Positions 34,301-49,300 of a stretch of DNA of 64,000 bases are shown piece by piece. The notes under the pieces are model-generated. The model worked only from the letters and a program-made list of their open reading frames with translations. It had not been told where the DNA came from and did not search any database. The position numbers and the translations under genes were made by a program. The stretch's first letter is position 1, and the number at the start of each line of letters is the position of its first letter. Source of the DNA: Tetragnatha versicolor (lineage: Eukaryota > Arthropoda > Arachnida > Araneae > Tetragnathidae); the NCBI GenBank assembly GCA_024610705.1, contig JANDEH010000012.1, positions 16,802,001 through 16,866,000 on the forward strand. The letters run 5' to 3'.

Positions 34301-37300
34301 TGAGAAGCCCCTTTGAGAAATTGAATTTGATGAGTTGCCAAAATTCTGACTTTGTCCTTTAGGTATCCATTTATACACCTGAAAAAATAGGATTCATTGA
34401 TATTGAAAACTAATATATAGCAACTACCTGAATTCATATTGACTGGTGGAAGAGTTTTTCTAAATATGGTTGACCGAAAAATCAACTGAAATGCTTCAAA
34501 ATAGAAATTTTAAAGATAAACAGTATAAATACCATTTCATTTTATCTCAATTTAAACTAATAAACATGAATAAATTTAACTTAATGTGTATAGAAGAGAA
34601 GTTTCACCACAGTAATCAAATAAACTTTTTTATCTTTAAACTATTTCATTTCTTTATTTCTTATACAATTGGTGATTTACAAAATAAAATTTCAATTTTC
34701 TACACAAAGTAATATCATTTTCTTACTTTTCAAAGAGATGCTTAGAGACGGATGAATCGACAGCACTTAAAGGATCATCAAGAAGAAAAATATCAGCATC
34801 AAAGTACATTGCCCTAGATATTGCGAAAAACTACTTGTGAATAATTAAATACATAAACTTAGAATCAAGAACAGAGAGGAACATTTAGAAAAAATTCAGC
34901 GTTTTCATTAATTTTAAAGAAAATGTTTTTGTTGCATTTTTTCAGATTGGTAGACACGATCGTACTTTATTCAGACGCCCGACATGAAAGTGGAACAATT
35001 CTTAGTTACAAGAAATGTGATAAATTACTTTGATGCCTTCCATAAATGTTTATTCAAATTTGTTACAAAATTGTTTTGTTTGGAAATTTTTTTATTGTAA
35101 TAAACGTTAAGTCTGTATACAATTATTTAAGAAGATTCGTTTTGCTTAAGGGGACACATACCTTTTAAAAGTCCAAAATGGAAGGGGGAAATGGTCATTT
35201 TTAACGGGCTGTTATTTTTTAAATATTGCATACCTGGATTAGATTTAAGGGTGATATGATTAATCAAACATTGTTTTATTGAAAATATGTTCAACGAAAA
35301 AAAATTATCTTTTATTTTTTATTAAATAAAGGTTATTGTAAAAGGTAATTTTCAAGCCCATTTTTTACTCTGCGCAGCTTTTTAAAAAAAAATAACTAAT
35401 ATTTTACCCATTTTTTTTCGAAAGAAAGATATGTATATAATCTTTAAATTAATGAAGCAAGAAATCTCTATGTTAAATATCAAAAGAGTAATAAAATTTT
35501 GAATTTGAATTTTGAAAATTTTCAAAAAAAAATATCACTTTAAATGCTTATAAAAATAAATATTCTTACTCAAATAAAAATCTGGTTCATTAATTTAAAG
35601 ATTATATACATCTCTTTCTCCAGAAAAAAAATTGGGTAAAAATATTAGTTATTTTTTTCAAAAAGCTGCGCAGAGTAAAAAATGGGCTTGAAAATTACCT
35701 TTTACAATAACCTGTATTTAATAAAAAATAAAAAATAATTTCCTTCCATTTCAGACTTTCAAAAGGTATATGTCCCCTTAAGTAGTAGTGTTTGATATTA
35801 AGGTGCAGAAACGAGGCTGTACCGTGATTAGCTTTCTAAATTCACTAAAAGGAAATTTTTAAATGACGCACTCACCTAGCCAGATTGACTCTGGCTTTTT
35901 GTCCTCCACTCAAACTGACTCCCCTCTCACCGACAGCAGTTTGGTCTCCGTATGGAAACAGCTCGATGTCCTAAAAGCAAAAAATCAGTCCTTTTTAGTA
36001 GCGAAACAAACGCCCTGAATTAAAGAGTGCAAACACCTGCTTTTATAGTCCGACCGCCAACCGACCAAGAGAAAAACTTTGTCCGGAAAACAAAACTTTG
36101 AAAAGAAGTACAAAGCTAAATAATGATAGCCACACAGATTTGGTACAAAATTTTTTTTTCAGCGAATTAACCATCCCCTAAATTCAGTGGAATAATGATC
36201 CTTTTCCACATAACAATTGCCACAATATTGTACGGCGACTTCAAAGTTTTCTCATGGATGGAGGTCAGACTATACTGTATTTCCAGAAAAAAGTTCAGAT
36301 ATGATCGATCTATAAATCCGTCAATTAAAAAGAATCCATCTTTGAAATTTTTAGGTTATGTGAGTACTTCGTTCTCTTGGGTATTTTGCAATAATTTTGG
36401 CTTCGTACATAGAGAATGTTGGTATTGTTTTGAGAAACACTCACTAAATTTCACTAACATTTAAATGCCTACTATATATATATTCATTTTTCATGAAGTA
36501 AGATCGACACCTCGGGTAATCCCCTCAAGGTCTCTGCAATGTTCATTTAAATAACAAATACGAAGATATAGTAATAGAAGGTGGGCATTGTTATCCTTTC
36601 CTCACAGAGTAGCATATTAAAACAACTATTTTCACTAGATGTTGTATGGAGTCCGAAGTACCCGTTGGAAAATGAACATCCCAAGCATTTTAATTTTATT
36701 TCAATCCCACTCTAAATATTTTTAAAATTATGTATATCATTTCATAAATCCTTCTGTCAGTTTTTATAAACCTCAATTATGCGCTGTAAAATGAACAAGT
36801 CGGCATTCGGAGTGTAGACAATTTTCCGTGGAAGTTAGTTTAAAATTTTAGTTTTTTTATATTTAAATAAAAAATCTAATGAATGCATATTTAAGTGAAA
36901 AATTCGACAAACGAGATTTAAAAAAATAACTTCACACGCTTTGCATGAGTTGATCATTAAAAGAAGCTAAACTTATTCTTTATTGGACTTATGGGAAACT
37001 TGAAGAATGGAGACATAATGCAATTAAGACGAGCTCCACTGCATGACGTCATGAATCCCACAAACAACTTCCGCTTATTCAAATCGGAAAAACGATTAAT
37101 CATCAATGTTATAGAATATCGAGTTTCTAGAGATTCATGGTCAAAATAATTAATTTCGATGCAGGATTTCAGCCTCTACAGGTTTTTTTATACTTGGATA
37201 TGTGGATAATAATAAAATAAATATATTATTCAAACTGAATTGAATTTGAAAAGAAGAGTTCTTCACCAGTAACCTCTGGTTAGAGGAAAGTGTGAGAAAA

Positions 37301-40300
37301 CTCCAGCTCTCAAGCGTCGCCTCCAACCGTGGACCGGTTTCGCCCTTGTTAGGGCTCATCAGCACGGTATAGGAAGGTAACGCAAGAGAAATAGAATAGT
37401 CGGCTAGACTAAAAGCTCTCCCTCCGCTCTCTTGCGTTACCTTCCTATACCGTGCTGATGAGCCCTAACAAGGGCGAAACCGGTCCACGGTTGGAGGCGA
37501 CGCTTGAGAGCTGGAGTTTTCTGAATTGAATTTATTTAACACTCATATTCTATATAGTATATACATTCAATTTTTCTACACCAGGTATCTTATCGTACTA
37601 AATTGATGATGTTCTACAATTTTGTAAACGGCTTTTGTCTCGTATCTCTAATGTTTTTAAAATAAAAATTTTAATTTCCAAACTTGCAGCTATGGAGCGT
37701 TAAAAGTGGTCTAATTGGATAGAGCAAATCCTTTTTACTAGACCTAAGCCTATACAGCTGTACACCACTTTAATGATTTATAAATCATTAAATGTCTCTA
37801 TTGTCATTAAAGTGGTGTACAGCATCATAAGATCTGCTAAAAATGAGCTTACTAGATTAGAGATCAATTAATTGTTCTAAAAAATAAAAATCACTGTGAG
37901 ATATAAAAAAATATTTGAGTTCATTCATTCATTTGGCCGAGTCATACCACTACTTCCTACACAAGGAAGCCAATTAGTCTTGACTACTCGTGAAATTAAT
38001 CATGACTCATTGATTTTACAGCCTTATTTTGAGAATTACACTGTACTGTTTCTAATCATTTTTAGATGAGAAAAACCTGGAAAAACTGCATACCTGTTGA
38101 AAATATTATTTGTAAAATTTTATAAATCATTGAAAAATATCAAGTTATCTCCGTCAATTCAACCACAGAATTTTTAAAAATTTTGAGTTGTTAGTATTTT
38201 TTAATTTTCAAATGACAAATCGAATGACAATTTAAAAATTATATAAATTGTTTTGTCATCATTGAGGCTTTTATTTAATTTTGTATTCCTTTCTATTTTA
38301 TATTGATACAAAACTAGCAAGAAAAAGATGGTTTAGTGTAGAAAAGAACAATCGAAACGAATGTCGCCAAATTGACAAATTTTTATGGTTGCCATTGATA
38401 AAACTGTGTATTCTATCGGTACGTTTGCAATTTTCGGCAATATATTTTATTTTCGACTTAAAAAACAGCTTTGCAATGCTTAATAGACAGTAAACGGAAT
38501 GGAACCGAAAAAGGTTTTCCGAAAATATTCTTGTACTTATGACCCAAAGTGTTCTCAAATTTTTTTCAAATGAAGTTCACACTTCACCTCTAGAGACAAA
38601 GAAATGATCTTCACTTACTTTGTCCAAAGCGCAGACGTTAAGGACTTTCTTGTACTTGCTCTCGTCAAAAGTGCTTCCGAAAATGACGTTTTGCTTGACG
38701 CTGCCTCCGAAAACCCAAGGCTCTTGGGACGCATACGCCACTTTGCCGCGAACTTTCACCTCCCCGGACGTGATGGGAAGCTCGCCCAGAATTGACATCA
38801 GAAGGGAAGTCTGGAAATAAATTTGCGTATTGATGGTTTTTCTGCCATCGTTTCTCTAAATGGAGGAATCCTGAGCCACGTTTCAGGGTTTAGCGTAACA
38901 TTTCCTGTAGAAGTGGCTTTCTTGCAAGAGTACATTTGTTGCAGGAAAGCATACATTGAACTTTCAGGCATGCTTCAAGCATGCATGAAAGTTAGCATCG
39001 TTTAACAAACCGATTTCTGTTTTCACTTAAATCATTGATAAATCGAACCATCCCCCACCAAGTACTTTGAGAAAGATTCTGTATTTCAGGTTCAATCGAG
39101 TTTTTTTTCTTATTGCAAAATTTAATTTGGATCTTATTTTAATTAAATTTTCTTAATCAAAAGTTTTTTTGGAACTCTTTCAGTTTCATTTCAGAGGAAA
39201 AAAGTCTGGGTTTATTTCTTTTTTATTAAGAATCCTGAGTAAATACTATCACGTTTTCAAACGTTAGGTAATTATTTAACATTGCTATACTTTTAAATAA
39301 TTTGCATAAATCATTGACATATTCAAACAGCATTATGACTTATGTTTCGTTCCTTGTTGTTTGAAGCAATTAATTTTTTTCGATAACCTTGTTTATTTCT
39401 AAAACTCGCTATCTCGAATATTCCAGGTTCCTTCAATTTCGAGATATCGAGGTTATACTGTATAAAAAGTACATCAATGGTACTTTAAACTTTAGAGATC
39501 CGAAGACAGAAATTAATTTAACAATAATTTTTTTAAGTATTTCTATTTATTGTGCCTACTGACAAAGCTCCTGATATAAGAAATATGAAATTTCTCGCTG
39601 GTAAATGATTATGATAAAAATAATTTAGTATTAAGAAATAAAAATAAAAAGTTGCAAATCAGCCTCTACATTTAATTCGATTGTTAGTATCATTTAAAAA
39701 AATATAGATTATACCTTAAATATACAATCAACCATGTATCATGTTAGGTTATTCATTTTATTAATATTTACATACCTTTCCACATCCTACTGGTCCTACA
39801 ATAGCTAGCAGCTCGCCAGGTTTTACGGAAAGTGTAACGTTCTTTAAAGTTGTTTCACCTTCCTATAAAAATTTACTTTAATAAATCTGATGATAATACG
39901 AATAATTATAATATTGAGCGACACGAAAACAGGTTTAGAAATTTCAAACCTACCTTATTCCAAGTGGCAATTACTTTTTTCATCCATATCCCGCATTGAC
40001 CCAGTTTGGGACGCAAATTGGAAACATCCAAAAGCGAGGTTTCTTGTTGCTCCTCCAGGAGTAAAAATTTCTAAAATAATGCACCAACTTAAATGTATGT
40101 TCAATTGAAATATATCATGTCATTGAAATTATAACCTTGAATTTATAATTAGGTATAACCTTGGTATGGTGAACTGAGAAGTCATAAACTAGTTTAATGT
40201 ATGAAGGTAGTTCTAAATAAATTTTAAAATCGAACGGTAAAACTATCAATCTAACACTAGCAAGATAAAATAATTTTACAAGTTATTTTAAAATAAAAAG

Positions 40301-43300
40301 TTTGTCTGCATCAAATAATGTTGAAATCAGAAAGGTAGTAGAGTTCTGTTACTTTTTTGTAGTTAGTGAAAATTTGGAGTGAAAACTTTTTCTTTAAAAC
40401 TAAGAATTGCATAATTATGAATAGATTATGTGTTTGCTTTGAAAAACTGGTCAATGTAAAAGAAAAAAAAATCGGTTCAATTCCGTTATCAATCCCGCTA
40501 AATATCGTCATGCTGTTTTGGCCACCAAAAATTAGAAATATTGTTAAATAATTTCAAACTCATTGATCTAACTAAACATTTTTAATCCATAACTGTTTAT
40601 TTTATCAATAAAAATAAGAATTTCTTTCGATATTTGAATCTGACGATATTTAGCATGACGATATTTAGCGAGAACCTTAACGGAATTGAACCAAAAAATT
40701 AAATATTTCAAAACTGACCAAATGTAAAAAAGATGAAAGATTAAAAGTAGTCAATGTGTGTTACCTGTATCCTCTTGAGAGATATGAGCGACTCTGCCCC
40801 CTGAGCAATGGCGTACGGGAAGAAGAGGGTCATGGCGAGCCTCAGGTTGTTGAAGAGGGACATGCAGACGAACACCTTCTCGGGGGTGAGGTCCCCGCGC
40901 ACCCCTAGTACGAACACGGTGAAAGAGATGAGCAAGATGACTTTAGATGAGATGAAGAACACGGCCAAGTTCACGCCTCTCAAAATGGACGTATGTCGAA
41001 TTTTCGTCACCTCTTTCCTATGAGCAAAATCGAGAATCCGAAATTATTAAAGGCAGTCCACGGGAAGATTTCAATTATTATATTTATACCTTTCTATGTA
41101 CTGCGGACTTTTTAGCGCCATATTTTAGCTGTAGGTCAATGAGATTCTAAATACTGACCTAGATACCTTAAAGCTATTACATAGGATGTATCAATGTAAT
41201 GGGGTAAACTTATAGAAGGGGGAAGGGTACACCTAGACTACTACCTTAGAATCACAAAGGAATAGGAAGAGGTCGCAAATGCCCACCTCTACCTAGGAGT
41301 TTTTATAAGTGGGCATGGGAGACTTCACACTTTTTATAATTAGTTCATTAAAATCAAAATTCTACCTAAAAATGTATGTCCAAATTTGGGTTTACATGTT
41401 TGAAACCTTGTTCTAAGGGTCAAATTTCCAAGCATTTTCTGCGGGTGGAAAGCCAGCCCCCCTTTAGTATTTAAACCTTTATTATTCACACTTTTTTCAT
41501 AACAAGTTCATTAAAATCGAAATTCTACCAAAAATGTCCAAATTTGGGTTTACGTGTACTAGAAAACAGTTTGAAACCCTGTTATTAGGGTCAAATTTCC
41601 ACAAATTTTCTGGAGGAGAATCCCCAGGCCCTCCCTTGAAAATTGAACCTTTATTACTTAAAACCTTTCTTAAATGAATTTTTCTTGGACGCAAATTCTA
41701 CCGAAAAAAGTGTTGAAAAACTACATTAAACCTATTAATATCGATGCAAGACCTCATTGTTTCTAAACTACCCACAAAACTTTTGCATTAATTTCATTAA
41801 AGGTAAAAAAAACTTCTCGAAACCATACTGTGGCTACGGCCCTCTTCCACGGGACTTTAAAATTGTTCTCCATGAACATAAAAAGGCGACCCTGCTTGCC
41901 CCTCCCCCAAGTGGAACCCTGGCTACGCCCATGGTTACAAACAAAAATGCGGTTCAATTAGATTAAACCTAATAGATTTGAGAGAAGACGATTTCTGTCA
42001 CAGCCTCTGCACACTTACTTTCGTATGGAGTCCACCAGATTGGCGAAAGGGAACTCCCAGCCGTACATCTTGATGACCCTCATGCCTCCAATGATCTCAT
42101 TCATAAGACGAATCCTCTCATCAGTCAAGACAGCCGTTTTCATTCTGAAGAAAGATAATCATTATTAATCTACCTAAGTCACATCAGATGAATATATTTA
42201 TAAGGATATATACAGGCATTTCATATTTCAGCTTTATGCTTATTAGAAACTTCATTTATCCTTATTTGCCCTACAATTTGCTAATATAATATTTCTTTCA
42301 CCACAGAAACCACCAAGCATATATTTAACCCCTTAACAGTGTCGCCCGAACTGAGCTCGGGCAACTACTACTTGCAGAATTTTACATGCCCCAACTGAGT
42401 TCGGGTTGGAGAAAAATTAACGTTTCCGTTATGTGAAGCCCAAACTGAGTTCGTTTCGATGATAATAGTGATTTTTCTTCGTTTAGAGATTGGGAGACAT
42501 TATGTTTAGATAATATTCCTCCTAATTGAATAAGATGTATGTGTAATCCAATACTTTTTATGTGTGTTAAAATAATTTCACTTGTAATTTCATTTAAATT
42601 TTGATTTTTGTGATAAAAAACTATTTTCTATAACACTAACAATAATATAAAGAACAAAATTAAACAGCCAAAAAAATTTTCTATTTCTGGTCAATTTTTC
42701 TGAAATAAGTGTCACTGTTAAGGGGTTAAAGACAACTTAATGTTATCCACAAAGGCTCATAGACATCACTTTCGGTGTTCATGTTGAAGGAATCATCTAA
42801 AGTGGAAATAGTCTTTTCACCCTTCCGAATGAGCAAATTACAGGATAGAGAGGATCCCTCACTACATGATAAACAACGAAATTTAAACAGTGTAGAAGAT
42901 GAACCTTAAGATAAAAGGAAAGCCATGACAAGATTTTTGAAAAATGTTGGATTATTGAGAGGTGTTTAGAAAATTACAATCTAACTTGTCAATTTGAAAA
43001 GGCTTCTAAAATGTTGGTTGCAACTAAAAACCGGAACCAGAAGCCTGGTGGCAAAGTGGTAGTGCATCCCGCTACCTCGCCATAGGCCAGGTTATATTCT
43101 CGGGTTGGAGCAAGGCAGACTAATAGCCGTATTCACAGGCATCTGCGCCCTTGTTAAATCCTTGATGGTCAAATAAGGATTCCACCAATCAGTGTCAGCG
43201 AAAAGCTAAACACTTTCCTTAGCTGCTGGTAAACAACGGTGGTGAATATGGCAATCAGTATTTCATTACTCCTAGGCCGATAAAATGAGGACAAATTTCG

Positions 43301-46300
43301 CTTGGAGAATCAGGGGCTTACCCTCAGCTGACAGCGACTTTTAGTAACACGCTCTTTTACTACTCTGCTCAAGGCCTCGTCCAGTGAAGCTGGTTATATT
43401 GTAGTTTCGAAGGTCTGCCCGACCTAGGTACTCCCTCAATTATCCCCATTGATTTTCTGTAAATATCTCAGTACCGTTATAGTATTTATTTCTCGGACTA
43501 TAAAAAGGAAATTACCTGAGTTTGGAGAAGAACTTGCCCATGAGTCCTTGAAAGGGAATGTAGAGCATGAGGACAGACACTCCTGCTAGACTGGCATAGC
43601 CGATGAGCGTCCACAGGACGACTATGATGATGGCAGTTTGGATGGGGCCCGCTATCAAGTAGGGAAGGTACACGACAGACTAAAATGAATAATTCACGCA
43701 CACGCCACAAAAAAAGCAATTAATAAAAATGAAAATGAATCACTAAAAGGATTGAAAATGAGGATTCTTAGGGAAAGATGTTTCGACGGTTAACTACATC
43801 TTTAAAATTATTGAAATCTATTAATACTCTAATAAATTTCATAGCATCGCAAATTTGATACAGTCTAATCTATCTGTTATCAGGAATGCAACACAAGGAA
43901 TTTTGCATATACTTATTTCTATTATTTCAATTTTATACGGCTGAAGTTTCTTAAATTAGGCATTATTTCTTAGGTATTTTTACGGATTAGGTACTATAAA
44001 ATATAAATTATACACTTGTGCTTGAACTGTGTAGAAATTTTTGATAAAAGGTCACTTATTAACTATTTGATTTTCTAATGATTAGATCAAATTATTTACT
44101 TTTAAAAATTTATTCAAAATATATAATTTCAGAGGTTAAATATAGTGTTTCAAATAATACTCTAGAAAATTTGTCTTGTTAAGAAATGTTTTCTGTTAAA
44201 AATTTGCTGAATAGTTATTTCAGCATGGTAATTTAATTTTTTTCATAGTAGACTAAGGTATTTTTTAAGGTTGGAAAATCCTAGTTCTAAATTAGGATTA
44301 AAAATATTCGTTCATTTAAAGTATTAGAAAACTGCGTTTAATGCATTTATATTCTTCTTCTCTTTATAGTACACTTTACTTTCTTATTAATGAAGTAAAA
44401 ATAAATTGTATTGGGGTGCATGACAAATGCTTGTGGAATATTTTTTTCTATAATTTTAATTTAGTACTTTAAACTAAATTTCAAACAAGTGGTACCTTTT
44501 CAAAATATAATGCCAGAAAGAATAGCCATTATTATTCATGAACATTTTATATTTCATCGTTTAAGTATTTTTCAATACAGGAATTACTCAATTTTTGTTT
44601 GGCTAAGAAAAAAGTGAAGATTCATTTGAATTTATCAAAGAACCTAACTGCAAAAATAAGACCTTTGGACCTATTTTATTGAGTCATACCGGTTGTTCAG
44701 CTATGTCTATAAGTCTATGTATGCATTCCATTGTTTTAGGCTAAAAAAAGATCACTACCAAAACGCGACATATTTTATTTTATACAGTTTTCTTTTATAT
44801 AGGTAGTAAAACCAATAATTTCCTTTCTTTTTTTATTGTACTAAAATTTGTTGCTCGACTTTACTAATTTAGTATCAATTCATAAATATTATACAAGTAA
44901 AGATATCTTCATTATAATATTTTTCTATTATCAAATTCTAAACGATCATACTTTACAATTTAAAATAAGGTAAAAAAACGAGAGTAGAAGTGCATTTTAA
45001 AATTTCTCAAGTAGCTTTCTTATCCACCTCACCTGATCAAATCTGTTCACATCATTGGATAAGAGGTTAACCATTTGACCCACTGTAGTTCGACCCAAGG
45101 CTGCTTGACTCAATTTCAGCGACTAAAAGAAAATCCTTCATTATACAATCAATGCAAATAATGGACTTAAATCACTGATTTTTCAAATTACATGCGGTCG
45201 TTTTCATGTTATACTCTTAATTAAACCTTTGAAAACGTTCGAGTACGAATAACTTTCGATATAATAGAATAACTTTCCTTGCGAGAGAATATACTGACGA
45301 TGCTTTGCAGGAACACTCTTTTAGTTTTACTATTCCAGAATAAAAGGCAACACAGGTTCTATGACTATTTTTTGCGGGAAATGTGAATAGATTTAAAACT
45401 GAAGTTGTGCTTTCATCTGTCATGTTGATCGGCTTCCCATGATAGTCATTTTTGCTCCCTCAAAAGTAGTTAAAGTCAAAAAAAAGGAAAGTATTATTTT
45501 TAAGACTTAAAAAGCCATGCAGCTTTTTTGTATTGTGAGAATATTTTAGCCCTCAGTGTACTGACGGTACTCAAAAGTATTAATTTAATTAAGTAGCTCT
45601 TAGCGGATTAAGTTTCCAAAAGATGATTATTTTATTTATATCCCTTAATTTTCAATTTATTGATTTAAAAAATACTTGCACGAAAAAAATTGTGGAAAAT
45701 CATAATGCAGTAGATAGAGTTAAGGTTAAAAATGCAACCTTTATAGACCACCCTTTATAACTTGAAATTCTCCACTCTAATAAAATTGCAATATGAAAGT
45801 TCATTTTCCCTAATTAAACATGGAAGTTTATGATCTCACGAAAGTTAGTAATTTTTTATGACATAGCAATTAAATTACAAAAATTAACCCCCTTAACCCT
45901 TTATGTCCCGACGGGACTTGTAAGTCCCACTTCCCAATATGTTCCAAATTCGTCCAGCTTTCGTCATGTAAGGCCAAATTTAGTTTACTTATAGTTGCAG
46001 TTACGTAAACTTGGCATATTTCGGATGGGGACGAGGAAAATAATTTGGGGCTTAAAGTTTTAAAAAAGATATCAGTTTGTTCATAGCTTTTGAGTTTGTT
46101 TTTACCCTTTATGCCCCTAATTATTTTCCTCATCCAAAATACAGGGTGTCCCACGAGAAGTGGCCCAACCCCTTTAACTTTTGAACTCCTACAGATATAG
46201 TCATCAAAGTGGGGTCTAGGTATAGTAAAGTGACCATGCCCTATCCAATGAGACAACTTCTAACGCCCTCTAGCGGAAACTTTAGGAGTTATAATTTTTA

Positions 46301-49300
46301 TTTTAAAAACTATTTGAGGTATGTGAAAAAAGTCAATGACTAAGTTGTAGAGCATCATCGATTTAGTAGGAAAAGACACCTTTAGCAGAAAAATATCCTG
46401 AATAAAAACCCCAAAACGCACGCTCAAATAGGTTGAATTTACGTAGATTTTACGTCTTACAACGCTCCTCACGAGGCGAAAATGAGAAATTTTCAATTTA
46501 ATGAACTAAGAATACTTTTAGTCGTTTACTTAAATCATAAAAATAAAAATTTCTCATTTTCACCTCGTGAGGAGCGTCTTAAGACGTAAAAACTACGTAA
46601 ATTCAACATAATTGAGCGTGTGTTTTAGGGGTTTTATTCAAGATATTTTTCTGCTTAAGGTGTCTTTTCCTACTGAATCGATGCTGTTCTACAACTTAGT
46701 CACTGACTTTTTTCCCATACCTCAAATAGTTTTTAAAATAAAAATTATAACTCCTAAAGTTTCCGCTAGAGGGCGTTGAAAGTTATCTCATCGGATAGAG
46801 CATGGTCACTTTACTATACCTTGACCCCACTTCCATGACTATATCTGTAGGGGTTCAAAAGTTAAAGGGGTTGGGCCACTTCTCGTGGGACACCCTGTAT
46901 GTCACGTTTAGGTAACTGCAACTACAAATAAACTAAATTTGGCCTTACATGACGAAAATTGGACGAATTTGGAACATTGGGAAGTGGGACTTACAAGTCC
47001 CGCCGGGACATAAAGGGTTAAACATTTATAGTAGCGGAAAGTATTGTTAACTATTGCATAGTACTGACTGAAATCTTTTTAAATTACGGCACGAATATCT
47101 ATCAATTCTTTTCCCTCCACGGATCACTTCCAAGACTCTCACGAACCGCCGGTCGGGAGCCACATCCCTTAGAAAAATAACTTGACATCCAAAATGTCCC
47201 ATGAGCGCTATCTAAACTTCAAATAAACATGAGAACAGAAGATCCACTAAATGCCAACGTAAAAGCCACAACTAATAGTGATAACTACTATTTTTCAGAT
47301 TGATCCCAAGTCTACAGAATTTCCAACACATAATTGAGTTTGAACTACAACTTCAAAGGTAAGTTGAATTCAAAATAAAAGTCGAAGATAATTCACGTTA
47401 CCTTTTTGTAGACCAGAGAGCAACATGCTATCCTCATCCTCATCCCAATCCTCTGGGCTCCGAAGAAGTATCGGTGATGGGTGAAAACGAACATGGCTGC
47501 GAGCAGACAGACGCAGGCTGTGATGGCGTACAAGTCCTGCTGCTCCAAGACCTTCATCCGGGCAAAGTGCTTGATGAGATATCCGAGAAGGATGGGTTGA
47601 AGGACGTGTATGAAGCATTCCTGAAAGGATACAGGGACTTTTTTTAATCAAATCTGAGAAAGCAATAACCAGAAAACATTCATTGTATACGCAGGGCCGT
47701 GGTAGGCTTCGGGGGATAAAAGGGTCCCAGATTCTATTCCAGACACCGCAAAAGACCCACCTAGTATAAGGAAAGTACACAGTCGTTAAATCTGTGGGTT
47801 CTGTCGTCAGTAATGGCGCAGTTTACCATGGGTCCATGCCGTCTAAAGACTCCCCCTCCCCTTCAGAGACATGGCAAAATTGTGGAGGTGGCGATAGATT
47901 GGGAGGCATCTATCATCCGAGGCTTAAGTCGGACTCCTGCCATTATTCATGGGCGTCACTTTCTAAGGAGCCGCACATATGTGCTTTATATCATACGCCT
48001 TTGCGGATGGAGCTCGGATATTACAAGTTACATTGGAAAAAAACAACACATTGATATATACATATGTGAATAGCTTCCAGAATGTTGGACATGAATTAAG
48101 AGTGTCACTTCTAATCTTAACGTGATCAGTGAATCTGATAAGTATTAATGAGGAAGTAGTGAACGCTATTCGGTAAGGCAATGTTTAAGATTGGTTAACA
48201 GGAATTGATGTTCACAAGTGTTTATAAACAGCATATTTCTTTCTATTAACGCTACTTTAGCATTTGGTAGTTTGCGTGTTATCACATCTCTTAAGTCCTC
48301 ATTTCTTTCATAACCAAATTATCTTACCAAGTTATAAGCCAGGGTCAGGATTTAAGGAAGCACTACTACTTTAATAGGGTAATATGGAACGCGTTGTCAG
48401 AAAATATAGTTAAATTCGAAAGGAGTAAGTTCATTAAACTTGTAGTAAGTTCATTAAAATCGAAATTCTACCTAAAAAATGTATATCCAAATTTGGGTTT
48501 ACATGTTTGTATCTAAGGGTTGAATTTCCAAACATTTTCAGCGGGTGGAAAGCCTGCCCCCCTTTAGTATTTAAACCTTTATTTTATTCACACTTTTTTA
48601 CAATCAGTTCATTAAAACCAAAATTCTACCTAAAATTTTTTGTCCAAATTTGGATTTACGTGTACCAAAAAACAGTTTAAACCCCTGTTATAAGGGTCAA
48701 ATTTCCACAAATTTTCTGGGGGAGAACCCCCAGACCCCCCTTTGAAACTTAAACCTTTATTACTAAAAACCTTTCTTGTATGAATTTTTTTGGACGCAAA
48801 TTCTACCTAAAAAAGTTTTGAAAAACTACATTAAACCTATTAATATGGATGAAAGAGACCTCATTGTTTCTACACTACCCACAAAACTTTTACATTAATT
48901 TCATTTAAGGTCAAAAACCCCTCTCGAAACAATACTGGGGCTGTACGGCCTTCTCTCACGGGGCTTTCAAATTGTTCTCCATAAACATTAAAAAAGTCAA
49001 CCCTGCGTGCCCCCCATGTGGAAACCTGGCTACGCCCATGGTGGTTGCTACACTATAAAAAGGACTTATGGAACGCGGAATATTTTTTTCTTCTATCACT
49101 ATACCGTGATCATATCAGGATACAGATTTTGAGTAATTTACAGATTAAGAAATTTAGAAAATATTTCGAATCTTACTGCAAAGAAGTTGCTTTGTTCCAA
49201 ATTTCAGCATTTCAGAGGTTTTGTTTTCGAATTTACCTCAAAGTATCATTCGTGACATTAAAAACTATTTCAAAAGTTCGAAGGCTCAACATTTAGTCGG

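Larger units (their letters stand above)
37248..37520. mobile_element. Hammerhead-ribozyme palindromic retroelement, copy 2
   Basis: Target duplication ctgaattgaattt at 37235-37247 and 37521-37533 (13 bp). Arms about 37295-37389 and 37428-37520 are inverted, each with a hammerhead motif. The leader has a cctctggttagagg hairpin at the place where copy 1 has cgctggttaagcg. The centre keeps an unpaired tagtcggctagact that is in the arms of copy 1, so the left arm here is truncated relative to the right. Confidence 0.75.

Noticed and set aside
43498..43719. 73-codon minus-strand ORF
   Set aside because: Wrong frame of the TM3-TM4 exon; the real frame gives the family sequence with matching phases.
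45870..46496. ORFs of 128 and 78 codons on the minus strand
   Set aside because: Entirely within nested palindromic MITEs.
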